From Atriophallophorus winterbourni (lineage: Eukaryota; Platyhelminthes; Trematoda; Plagiorchiida; Microphallidae), in NCBI GenBank assembly GCA_013407085.1, contig JACCGJ010006490.1, positions 62,001 to 126,000 on the forward strand: 64,000 nt of DNA, in the 5' to 3' direction. Below, piece by piece: positions 54,726-64,000 of this stretch. The notes under the pieces were generated by a model. That model searched no databases, was not told the DNA's origin, and saw nothing but the letters and a program-made list of their open reading frames with translations. The translations under genes were made by a program, and so were the position numbers. Positions within the stretch are counted from its first letter, which is position 1. Each line of letters starts with the position of its first letter.

Positions 54726-55039
54726 AGACATTAAATTCGATTCGGATCAAATATATGCAGCATGGGAAATATTGACTGCAATTCTGGAAAACATTCTTCG
54801 CTATGCTTAGGTATTTGATCTCAATTTTCAACAATATTTAAAGAAATAGCGCCAGTATAATTTTAATTTTGAACATGAGTGCCATTCCATCTCTGTAATA
54901 CAAAACCATTCAATACATTTCAATTCAAGTAAATTTTAATGGTCTGAAGAGAACATAGATTTAAAAACTCCACAAAATAATATTTGAACTACGAATAATA
55001 TCACAAGCAAAAATGCAATTCAGAACATCGATTCTAAGA

Positions 55040-56330
55040 TTAACTCAGCTAGATGACTGCAAAGACATTGTGTACAATGTTCGAGTATATTTAAGTTACT
55101 TTTTCTATATCGGTATAGATTTTGCAGGATTCAGAAATATTAGAGTTCCCAGAACCTCTACTTTGATAATGATTATCGTACCCAACGGGATACAAGGCGT
55201 TGCCTCTGGATCCAGTCTTATATCAACGCATTTCATTGTACAACATACTGCAGCATACTTGTTCATAAGTACGCAGTATCGCTGCAGTAGTTGTCATTCC
55301 AATGTGCTTCGTAAGACCTTAACTCCAAGTTTAACTATGGACTGCTTCATCGTAATCTGGTGAAGGAGCTTTGGAGTGTGCACGAGGTTAGACAGTATAT
55401 TAGTTTGGTACTGCATTTTGTCGGCAGTAATAAGTGTAGTAACATGTTTCTAAGTGTTCGAAATGATTCTCACGTTGTTTTGTTGTTTACCTGTCAAAAA
55501 CTTCTCCAATCCATATTTCGTATTTCAATTAATTTCAGAGTGCGACTATGGATTTTAAATCTGAATGCATTTATACACCGTTGAAGTACGATTGCAGATT
55601 TGAGTCTTAAGTGTTGGGCCGCTGCCCATGCCTTCCCATGCCTTCAATTTACCAGTCGTTGATCAGAGTTAGGGCGTTTGACAGGCTTCCGACAGTCACA
55701 CATCTTATGATTATAGTTGAATCACTTATTGGGTTTGCTGTATACAACTAGTCGAAATTTAAAACCAAATGGTCGCTCGAACTTATCAGAAAACCATATG
55801 TAATGTTTTCGACAAAATGTTCCTTAGTTAACAAAATAGCTCGAGAATGAAAAGGAAATCAGTCCCTCTTTATATTGAGTTGCTTTCATGTTATTTTGAA
55901 AAATAATATCTTAATAGAGCCGTCGGAAAATAGCACTAATGGTGGTATGAGAAATTTTAGTGCTTAATGCGTTAAGCAAATTAGAGTCATCAATTATTAA
56001 GATTCTTTTCATGGTATATTGAGGCAATTCGGCGTAGTTTGACGAAAAGAGACGTATTCTTAACTGACAAGGCTAATGTTACAAGATAAATAACACTGAT
56101 TATGTAATCACCGCTTATTGTCCTTGTCAACAAGCACCATAGCGTGTCATAAAAAAACAAGTAAAATCGGTGAATTCTATGCATGCGACTTTCTCATTAT
56201 TTTAGGATGCTACATTTTTGGGGGAGCAGTGTCATGGCAGCAATCGCTAAATCATAATCTTCGAATTTCGGGCCGAGCCAAGTTTTGGATACGGTTTTGT
56301 CTGCTAAATCATCGTGAATGAATCTAGTTT
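55040..56330 (-). mobile_element. Old CR1-like LINE relic (copy 2)
   Basis: Counterpart of 24,420-25,830. The best frame (56,184 down) reads YDTLWCLLTRTISGDYIISV, the endonuclease block. More decayed than copy 1 (the SSDHLVFDF region is broken near 55,760). Confidence 0.65.
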
Positions 56331-56339
56331 CGTAAAAAT

Positions 56340-57310
56340 TCAAATAGAATTGACTGCATGAAATAAACGCACTTCGTCACATATTCCCAGAGAAGTTGTC
56401 TTCGAGCTTTGATAAATGACCGACAGTTCTTATGAAATAAAGAGAAGAATTTGTGTAACATTTTATTACACTATTACCACGAAATAATATCAAAACATCC
56501 ATGATCTAAGCTTAGTCTGTATGAATTGAATGTTGAAGTTTCAATGGTGTTGAGGGCGCTTTAATTTACACAATGCATATTGCATTTCTCAACTCAATTT
56601 CTGTTAGCAAGCTCGAATCCAGGAACATATATGGATTTTCATGTTGTTATAAACAATATGGTTTAAGATTTGACATTGTATCCCTCTATGAACGTTGTCA
56701 TAAATCACACAAATTTATTGTTTCAAATGTTTGTAGAAAATATCATCGTTTCTCTCATGTATATTTGTCCCGTGAGCTCAATCTTAGTTCAACAGAGTTC
56801 GTGCGTTTCAGGCCTGATTAGTCGCTTAGTTGCGAAAATACCATAAAATTTGACAAAGAATTTCATCTGCATGCACATAAGCAATTTTGTTCATCACCAT
56901 GGGCTCATGACCTTCAATATTTGTCTGGGTTGATTGAACAGTTTTCCAAACGTATTCAAGTGTAGCCCACACGTGCAAATCCTGTGTAGTATAAAAATTA
57001 ACTGTTTATCATGAAATTAATATTACAATTATGGTCATTATGTAATGTTCAGAAACATGGATTATGCAACACAGATTTTGTGAAGTTAACACATTTTTCA
57101 TTCTGAAAATTGTGAGTTATTAGCGTCGCAGATATACCTTAAAATTTAATGAAGTTATAAGTTATGAGTGGAATACAACATTTGAAAACGGTGAATTAGG
57201 AAGAAGTCTGTAATTATCTTATTTGCTAAACCTAAATTACACATTTTATTGTAATTTTAAATGTCCGAATATTTAATATATTTTATAAAATTCCACATCA
57301 ATACCGTGCT
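56340..57310. other. Intron-like, paralogous to 26,590-27,610
   Basis: Contains a family-A 5' fragment near 56,930-56,990 (GGTTGATTGAACAGTT). No exon supported. Confidence 0.5.
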
Positions 57311-57319
57311 TGAACTTAC

Positions 57320-57632
57320 TTAAAATATCCTTTGTTTGTCCCAAATAATCTGCAAGTAAGCGTCAGTATGTTTCTTGCTGCAATAATTTCTGATTCATAG
57401 ATTAGTGCATCTTTTTTAACATCAGTATATTTATTAAAATGTTTTACAATCCTAAAGCGACGCGACTCACATTCGCAAGGGACGTCGGTAATCTGCCAAG
57501 CATTCACGACTTCCTCGGTCAGCATCGACAACATTTTATTGAATTCGAGTTGATTAGCATATTTACCTCGATACTCCGACCTCAAATCAGCTGGCCGAAA
57601 TCGGAGTTGCAAGAACGCGTGATTTGATGTAG
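57320..57632 (-). CDS. 313-nt coding exon (copy 2), SEA-like
   Basis: Minus-strand exon from a CTCACCTCAG acceptor to a GTAAGTTC donor. It encodes TSNHAFLQLRFRPADLRSEY, NQLEFNKMLSMLTEEVVNAW, then SRRFRIVKHFNKYTDVKKDA and LIYESEIIAARN. The pattern F..(A/S)(D/S)LR..Y....S.EF..(M/L)....V...(W/F), a strand RFRIVKHF and a strand DALIYESEII resembles an SEA domain without its cleavage motif. Phase: two bases in (joins the 247-nt exon as A-TSNHA), two bases out. The same exon in copy 1 has stops, so copy 2 is the readable version. Confidence 0.65.
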
Positions 57633-57769
57633 CTGAGGTGAGTCCCGTATCCAGATCGTCACAATTTACACCAAGATGTCTTACCGTGGTGAACAAATGA
57701 TTTACCTAAAGCAATTTATGAAAAAGGCATCAATCGTCCAAGTTAGCTTCGAATGAACGTGATCAAGGC

Positions 57770-58680
57770 TTGATGTCTCTAGTGAATGTGAAGTAAGGAA
57801 ATTCGAATGATCACACCGGAATATATTTTGCCGAGACAATGTGAAACTGTTAACTTACATAACCACAGGCTGATCCAGTCACAGCTAACCACAATGAATC
57901 CAATTCCAATTGCACATGATATACTATTGACGAATAAAAAGTATATTTGTCATGAAGATTTTACTTCGGCTAATAAAAAATAAAGGCGAGTTTTCCAAGG
58001 AAGTTGTACATATGCCAGCGGTGCTATTAATTGCAAGTACGTTTTGACGAATTTAACAGATGCGACGTATCTATATAATGAAACATGCAACTGTGAAGTA
58101 GAAAAATACATTGACTGACTAAATTCGGATGTTGGGGGTGTCATTAATTCGTGAGAATAGCACAGATATGTTATTGTGAATTCCACATTTTTATTTTTAT
58201 AATTTACTACGTTTTATCGGACTAAACTTTTCGAATCACGTGAACGTTTTTATTGCGCTGAATGATAGCTTACAGAATTAACTTACCGATATCATCGGAT
58301 GCGTTATCTATGTTTGTATGGAATAATACATTGAAAACAACATCTTGCGAATCAATCATTATATTGCAAACATCGATTGTACTAGATTCCTGATGATTAC
58401 AAAAGATTGTAGTCTCAAAGAAGAGGAAGAATGTAAAACAATTATTTGAGTATATTCAAACTTCCATTTTTTACGCTATCACTCAATAAAAAGGAATATT
58501 ATATACTATTTGAGAACGAAAATCAAATTCGAACACATCATTAATTGGAATGTAAAATTTTCAAAAATGTGCCGTCACATTATTCTCATGACATGATCTT
58601 CATGAATAAAGCTCACAGTATTCAATCGTAGAAATACAACAAGCTTAACTATTAGGATAAAATCTTTTCGGATGTATTGT
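57770..58680. other. Intron-like, paralogous to 28,060-29,030
   Basis: No conserved exon. Lacks the TA microsatellite of copy 1. Confidence 0.5.
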
Positions 58681-58688
58681 AAACTTAC

Positions 58689-58935
58689 CGGCGTCGTTTA
58701 AAAAATTGAATTCGAAGTTTTCCTTGCATTCGCTTCCTGCTGGATGACGAGCATGTTGCAGCAGTTGTGGATACCAAGTCCAAGTTTCCACTGGCCAAAA
58801 ATGCTGTTTGTTAATCTTGACTTTGGGGCCATTTAGAGTGACTAGTGCACCATAAATAGTTTGGGAATCAACTGATCGACCATCTCGATTAAATTTAATT
58901 GCATGTTGCGTAAATTTGTCAGTTGCCACAGTCAA
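58689..58935 (-). CDS. 247-nt coding exon (copy 2)
   Basis: Counterpart of 29,042-29,288, with the same acceptor (CCATTTAG) and donor (GTAAGTTT). It encodes LTVATDKFTQHAIKFNRDGR, YGALVTLNGPKVKINKQ, WPVETWTWYPQLLQHARHPA and SECKENFEFNFLNDA, and ends with one base that completes a codon with the first two bases of the 313-nt exon. Intact splice sites and frame make it one of the best-supported exons. Confidence 0.75.
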
Positions 58936-58959
58936 CTAAATGGAAAAATACTTATTCAC

Positions 58960-60250
58960 TTAGTTTGCGCCATTATGACTAGTGCATCAGTGAAGCTGGT
59001 AAATATTTTAAAATTGACAAGCTCTTTCTGCTTTTGGCATATAAATAATTATATCGAATGCCTTGATGCATTTGAGGAAAATATAAGATAGAATGTCTGT
59101 GTTCGAAATTGTTTCAAAGCGCATATACTTTAAAGTGAAGGCATATTTCCAGCGTCATTTTAATCTACGTTAGATCAGATACTGCACTTGTCACTTAGTC
59201 ATCGTCAAAAGCAGCTGACGGCTCGAATCCTGCCAATCACTGTAAGAGATGCATCAGAGATTGTTCCTTCCGAATCGGACAGTTCTGGAATTCAAAGACT
59301 CCGAAGCATAAAATCATATTACGCTTGTAATGTATATCGATCGACGAAGAATACCAACATATTTGACGATAATATAAGATAGTTATTTCATTTATTTGTA
59401 ATACGCTCTTGATTTCATATATTTTATCGAAATAATTTCAAGCGGAAGATTAACCACGGTAAAATTCTCAAGCTCACCGGTTGTGCAATATACTGGAATC
59501 TCCTTGCCGATAATTTATTTCTCCTTGGTTGAATTTTATTGTCAATGCACAAATGACTGGCGTAAAGAAATTCTGAGGATGATTAATCAAATGAATCAGT
59601 TGTGATTTCCATCATACAGGTATTTCGATTAACTATTATATATCCGTGATGATAATTGTGATGTCCCTCGACGTATTTAAATTAAACGAATTAATTTTGC
59701 GTAATTTGTATTCACCAGATTTTAGGCTAATTCATCTCTACTCAGTCTCTCTGATATCTCGTAAACGTTTTGAGATTTGATTCAAATTCTAAAGGTTGGC
59801 AAATGCTTCAAAAGACAAATATGTTAGCTGTTATTCAAATATATCACGCGGACATTCCTTTTTGTACTTGAAGCTCTCGGTAAAATTCTCGTTGAGACAA
59901 CAAAAGTGGTCCAAAATTGATAAATTATTAATTTAAATGGAGCAAGACATTACATTGATTGTTGTGCGTTGAGTGTTCGCTGAGCTGGAATTGTAGCAGT
60001 AGGACGTTTCGTCGTCAAGTTAGGTGACATCGTCAGCTGAGCTTGTTGCGAACGCACAACGCACAACATCCAATTCTTGAGCTACAAGTATTCGCTTCAA
60101 TATTAAGCAAGATTGGTATCTGTGAAACTTGAAAAATTGATTTCAGAGTATTAACAAATTATGTTGAAACTCACGATAATGTCCTGCCTTCTCATTATCT
60201 ACAAATATTAAAAAAAATAATTCCGAATATAGAAACAGAGAACGATAATA
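58960..60250. other. Intron-like, paralogous to 29,310-30,580
   Basis: A GTGAGC donor near 59,476 (minus) matches the copy-1 donor of a possible 38-nt exon, but no compatible acceptor is seen. A 64-codon plus-strand frame (59,188-59,382) has a readable counterpart with one stop in copy 1. No motif. Confidence 0.45.
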
Positions 60251-60254
60251 AAAT

Positions 60255-60355
60255 GATAATTTGCATGCATTTCCACCACACACCCCAGGACAGCTTATGT
60301 GCTGTTGCTCTCATCAGGTAGGGAAAGTAGATCAGGATCAACCTGCGCTCGAAAC
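60255..60355 (-). mobile_element. Family-A fragment with HHR position
   Basis: Minus strand: CTGATGAGAGCAACAGCAC (60,317 down) then ATAAGCTGTCCTGGGGTGTG and TGCATGCAAAT. CTGATGA is intact, GAAAC is lost. Counterpart of 30,590-30,700. Confidence 0.65.
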
Positions 60356-60577
60356 ACTTGAGGAAATTATTTCATATTTAGTAAACATAAATACGAGCAA
60401 TATTTCGTCGCAGCATACCGCTATATACGCTATACGCTATATGAACAACATTAAAAATTCTAATTGATTTCGCTCAGTGTTTGATTTTCCACGGAATTGA
60501 CATTAATTTAACCCGAACGATGTTCCCCACCTGATTAATTTTCTTTGAATATTAAGATTCACGAAACTATTACTCAC

Positions 60578-60794
60578 CATGCGAAAAATATGGCTCGACT
60601 GGTGTGATTGCAATTACGTTGAATCCACGTTGTTTCATCAAACTTTTCAGGCGAAAATTGTTCGTAAATTTTGGAGAATGTATAGTCTGCTTTAACTCGT
60701 GTGTTTCAAACTCGAGAACAAATTGTAGGCTAAGTATATCAGGCATGTATTTGTAACGACGTATCTTCAGATTTTTCAAACCCGTAACATTCAT
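60578..60794 (-). CDS. 217-nt coding exon (copy 2)
   Basis: Minus-strand exon with TTATTTCACAG acceptor and GTGAGT donor. It encodes MNVTGLKNLKIRRYKYMPDI, LQFVLEFETHELKQ and RGFNVIAITPVEPYFSH. It starts on a codon, which fits the 95-nt exon at 61,614-61,708, and ends with one extra base. Strand-rich sequence suggests the same SEA-like fold as the 313-nt exon, but no family is certain. Copy 1 has the same exon with a destroyed acceptor. Confidence 0.7.
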
Positions 60795-60934
60795 CTGTGA
60801 AATAATAATAATCACACTATGAATACGGTCAATTATTTAGTAATCGTGTGTTTTGTAGTCGTTAACAGTGTTTCGGTGGAAAATCAAAAGAAGTCAAATG
60901 CATTCCAATCAAAACTTATATAAACAATTTGTGT

Positions 60935-61135
60935 GGGGTTGGCCACTGTTGTATAAGGCTGGCATTTTCAACCAGTTCAATCTCGTGTCTAGGCATATGT
61001 GGCTGGGGTTAAACACATTGTCTAGAAGAATGTTTCTCATTTACATACTTATTCATTGCATGCAGGTTTGTCCTGTTTGCACTCATCAGATAGGGACAGT
61101 AAAAGCACGATCCACATGCAGTTGAAACATTTGAA
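60935..61135 (-). mobile_element. Family-A unit (copy 2)
   Basis: Minus strand: CTGATGAGTGCAAACAGGAC (61,089 down), then AAACCTGCATGCAATG. Counterpart of 31,245-31,460. Confidence 0.65.
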
Positions 61136-61234
61136 GAATTGTAGACAAGTTTCGCGAGCGCCCTGTGTGATTAGAATGCAAGTACATGAGGATATTTGCA
61201 ACTCTATCTACATGATTGTGAGTATACTTGATTA

Positions 61235-61425
61235 AACAACTTGATCGTGTACCAGCCTTATCTAGCAGTGGCTTGTTCAACATTTTACAGATGTTTCACA
61301 ATATAAGTTTTCCCATCGTACTGCCCTTGCCTGATGAGACCAAACGGCATCGGTATTGAGCTTTGTGTGATAGAAATGCATGCAAATGTTGATTTTTTCA
61401 CTACTAATGTAGTTCAACACGTTGA
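61235..61425 (+). mobile_element. Family-A short variant (copy 2)
   Basis: Counterpart of 34,067-34,250: TTGATCGTGTACCAGCC, CTAGCAGTGGCTTGTTCAACA, CTGATGAGACCAAACGGC (61,332) and GCATGCAAATG. The second core strand is degenerate. Confidence 0.65.
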
Positions 61426-61613
61426 GGTATCACTTGAATGTATATATATTCAGCAACCAGAAGCGTTAACCAATATTTTTCAATTGAATGGTTGCTGATA
61501 TCCGAATAAAAATTCAAATAATATGCGAATATACCCATGAGTTTAGAAACCTCACAAATTCAAAATGTAATGATATTTACAATCTGGTGTAGTCACGAAA
61601 AACTAGAACTTAC

Positions 61614-61708
61614 GGCTCGTATGCGTTGTTTAAGGGTTTGCTTTGTTTGTCCAAAATTCATGGCCAACTGCAGTTCGTTATCATGCGGGATGGTTGCATA
61701 CATTAAAA
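61614..61708 (-). CDS. 95-nt coding exon (copy 2)
   Basis: Minus strand, acceptor CATCTTCAAAAG, donor GTAAGT. It encodes VLMYATIPHDNELQLAMNFG, then QTKQTLKQRIRA. Phase two bases in, codon boundary out, so it splices in frame between the 18-nt exon (63,812) and the 217-nt exon (60,578). Confidence 0.7.
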
Positions 61709-61739
61709 CTTTTGAAGATGAATGAGAAAATCTTTAGCA

Positions 61740-62450
61740 AGATTGAAAGTGACAAGCATTAAAATGGTTTTTGTTCTTCTATTTCGTTCATTTTTCTTTC
61801 CAAATATAAAGGCTAAAGGAAATATTCCTTAACCAACCGAAAATTCTAATAGTTTTTCAATTGATCTCAATCCATTTCAGTTTTGATTAAGCTGTTCTCG
61901 TTTTTTTGTTTTCGAAAAAATAAATTAGCTTGCAACGTATTGCTGAACTCTCAAACATAGTCCATTTGAAGATCATTTAGTATTGTCTTAATGGCATACG
62001 TGAAATCTATCCATCTCAAAGTAAATCGAAATAAGATTTACCGTGTTATAAAGGTGGAGGTGCTTCATAGTCTATCTCTCAAATAAATATAAATTAAAAC
62101 TTGACACTTAAAAACAACTCCCATAATAATTTTGAATTCTCGATTACATTTATTCCGTTGTACACCCCGCAGAATCACAGGGAGTGATTCGTGCGTTAAA
62201 ATCCTGCATTCCTCAAATTTATGAAGAACACAATATTTAATATAATATTATAAATTATAATACGAATATAATAAGACATTCGTGGATAAGAAAGTCACAC
62301 GGTGTCACTGCTTGATAATCCTATTCAGATTCATCCGGATTATGACAACAAAAATTTTCTAATCAAGTGTCCAAATATAACTGTGATTAACCCGAAATAC
62401 CTTTTTAATAAGAATTTAAAAAAATATCCTTTTTTTATGAAATTAAATCG
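61740..62450. other. Intron-like, paralogous to 34,580-35,110
   Basis: About 200 bp longer than copy 1 around 61,760-61,970. No exon supported. Confidence 0.5.
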
Positions 62451-62454
62451 GCTA

Positions 62455-62715
62455 GCCTGCTCAATAATATGTGTACGGCAAATGAGAATTAACCGCGTAG
62501 TCATGCCAGCTTCATATAAAACTGGCTTACAAATTGAATCCATGTGATGGAAATTCATGCGGATGAGCATTTTACTTCATGTTACTCACTGATTTACCAT
62601 TTCAAGTTATGTGGATCGTGGCTGTAATGTCACTTCCTGATAAGTGCGATTAGCAAAAAACCGGTCGTGTTGTGTGGGAGGTAAATGCGCGCACATACAG
62701 ATATTTTTTAGAAAA
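62455..62715 (+). mobile_element. Family-A-related pair of units (copy 2)
   Basis: HHR position CTGATAAGTGCGATTAGCAA..AAACCGGTCGTGTTG near 62,635-62,680. Counterpart of 35,120-35,390. The CGGTC segment is better kept here than in copy 1, but CTGATGA is CTGATAA. Confidence 0.65.
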
Positions 62716-63029
62716 ATAGTTTCACCATGTTTTGTTGGTTCAAATGATCTTGCCAAATGGAATGCCGTTATTTTGTGCTTTCTCAAACCTACACCCCACA
62801 TGACTTGCATTCCTGAACCATCAAATGTAATAAGAAAACGTAAGCCAAATCAGCAACTATTCCCTGACTAGCATTAATTTGTCGGAGCAAAGGATAAATA
62901 AATGATCAATGTTATTATACCATTGCGAAATTCAATTAACGATGTTATAAAAAAATTTAGTCCCGAAACGGCAAAGTATTCATCGATTGAAATAATCTCT
63001 GGTTTGATTTCAATGATTTAAACAGCGAA

Positions 63030-63670
63030 GAACTACAAGACGTAATGCTGTACTGACCGCATCCCGTTAAGCTATAAATCCAAATAAACGCTCACTGAAC
63101 CTGAACATACTATCTACACCTGTTAAAGTCAAACCGCCAGCAAACGGTTATGATGTATAAGAGAAGGGGATGTTGGCAACACAATTTGTTAGAATTTTAT
63201 AAGCGCATCGTCCGCTTGGCCAGGAATCACTTTGTGATTCTGTATTTAAACATCATGGTTCTTTATAAGAACCGTATATTGTAGTGGCATTAAGTTATAA
63301 ATTCGTTTACCATTATGCCAGTTTTTAAAGGCTCACTGAATCTGATCTTACTGTCTCTACCGGATAAAGTAAAACAGGCAGAAACCGGTAGTGGTTTGCA
63401 AGGGAAGGGGATTTGAGCAGCAAAATACATTGGTCTTTTACATGCGCCTCGAGCGCTTGGCCAGAAATCACTTTGTTATTTTGTGTATGAACATCGTTGT
63501 TCTTTATAAGAACACTATATAACGGTGGCTTACAAGTGTAACTTCGTTCACCACTATACCACTGTTTTGAGGCTCATTAAAGGTCATATTACTGTCTCGA
63601 GCTGATGAAGTCAAACAGCCAGAAACCGGTAGTGATGTGTTATGGGAATGGATTTGAGCACCACGATATA
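63030..63670 (+). mobile_element. Family-C hammerhead repeat array, three units
   Basis: HHR positions near 63,110-63,160 (decayed), 63,347-63,400 (CGGATAA..GAAACCGGTAGTGG) and 63,588-63,640 (CTGATGAAGTC-AAACA-GCC, GAAACCGGTAGTG). Units share GCTTGGCCAG, AATCACTTTGT and TTTATAAGAAC. Spacing is about 245 bp. Copy 1 has two units. Confidence 0.7.
63588..63640 (+). ncRNA. Hammerhead-like core, family C
   Basis: CTGATGA at 63,602, loop AAACA, GAAAC, palindromic CCGG and GTA triplet (cut expected after 63,631). Stem II is weak (GTC with GCC) and stem I short, so activity is uncertain. Confidence 0.55.
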
Positions 63671-63811
63671 TTGAAATAAACTAAATTCATTACGACATTG
63701 AAGTGAAATGCCATATCTGTACACTTTATCATCAAATTTAGATCTATTCATATCGTTATAAATAGCAAAATTTTAATAATCACATTGAATGTTTGGCCAC
63801 AATGTACATAC

Positions 63812-63829
63812 CACGAACATTCTTGGTAA
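63812..63829 (-). CDS. Putative 18-nt micro-exon (copy 2)
   Basis: Identical to 36,234-36,251 with the same TTTTACAG acceptor and GTATGT donor. Joins in phase to the 95-nt exon at 61,614-61,708. Confidence 0.5.
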
Positions 63830-64000
63830 CTGTAAAATGATTGATAAAGTCTTTTTAGAGGTTCACGTTTCGAAATTCAGTAATATTGATTAGGAGCTAA
63901 TAAAATTATGAAGAAATGTGAGGTAACATTTATAAAAACAGTATTTCTTATTTAATTTCACTGTAGCCTACAACACTTGCTGTGCAATCCAAATTGAATG

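Larger units (their letters stand above)
47205..64000. repeat. Segmental duplication, copy 2 (partner 18,690-36,400)
   Basis: Same order and orientation as copy 1 with a stepped offset of about 27-31 kb. The 50.2-53.2-kb LINE block is inserted only here. Copy 2 runs off the right window edge at the point matching about 36,420. Confidence 0.9.

Noticed and set aside
59188..59382. 64-codon plus-strand frame, readable in copy 1 with one stop
   Set aside because: Antisense to the supported gene, no splice signals or motif; similarity follows from the duplication.
1..64000. CRISPR arrays, bacterial operons, rRNA or complete tRNA genes
   Set aside because: Tandem repeats here have no spacer structure, all coding evidence is spliced or retroelement-derived, and no cloverleaf-forming sequence was recognised.

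Overview
The window is eukaryotic, AT-rich, intron-rich and full of transposon relics. No long intact single-exon gene is present. Three things point to a flatworm, most likely a trematode of the schistosome type: CR1-like LINEs and Penelope-like elements (PLEs) are common, short tandem repeats carry hammerhead-ribozyme (HHR) cores like those known from schistosome satellites, and coding exons are short with long introns, including an apparent 18-nt micro-exon. The assignment to Schistosomatidae is inference.

Layout. 1-17.5 kb is a graveyard of retroelements. It holds CR1-like LINE pieces on both strands, a PLE 3' end with a GIY-YIG remnant (3.4-4.1 kb), a LINE at 5.2-8.1 kb meeting an opposite-strand LINE at 8.1-10.0 kb, and three head-to-tail 2.59-kb composite units (10.1-17.4 kb) carrying the same disabled reverse transcriptase (RT). 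18.6-36.4 kb and 47.2-64.0 kb are two copies of one segment, paralogous along almost their whole length. They are separated by 36.4-47.2 kb, which holds a LINE 3' end, another PLE and rearranged LINE ORFs.

Host gene. The duplicated segment carries minus-strand exons with matching splice phases: 240 nt, 18 nt, 95 nt, 217 nt, 247 nt, about 313 nt and about 230 nt. The 95-nt exon occurs three times (18.6, 34.5 and 61.6 kb). The predicted protein looks extracellular with SEA-like alpha/beta segments, but I could not name it. The exons at 54-64 kb look intact. Those at 23-31 kb have lost a splice acceptor in one exon and gained stops in another.

Mobile HHR repeats. Three families of short repeats (A about 235 bp, B about 260-300 bp, C about 245 bp) carry recognisable HHR cores and occur as tandem or single copies on both strands. 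One family-A array starts at the base after the predicted ribozyme cut. A 38-bp family-A 3' end sits between perfect 13-bp target duplications inside a LINE tail. Another family-A insert is missing from the paralogous site in the other segment copy. Together these suggest ribozyme-bearing, non-autonomous retroelements (retrozyme or Sm-alpha type). Nearly every individual copy has at least one defect in its core. One further insertion (31.5-34.1 kb) holds a GC-rich Mutator-like transposase fragment and is absent from the other copy.
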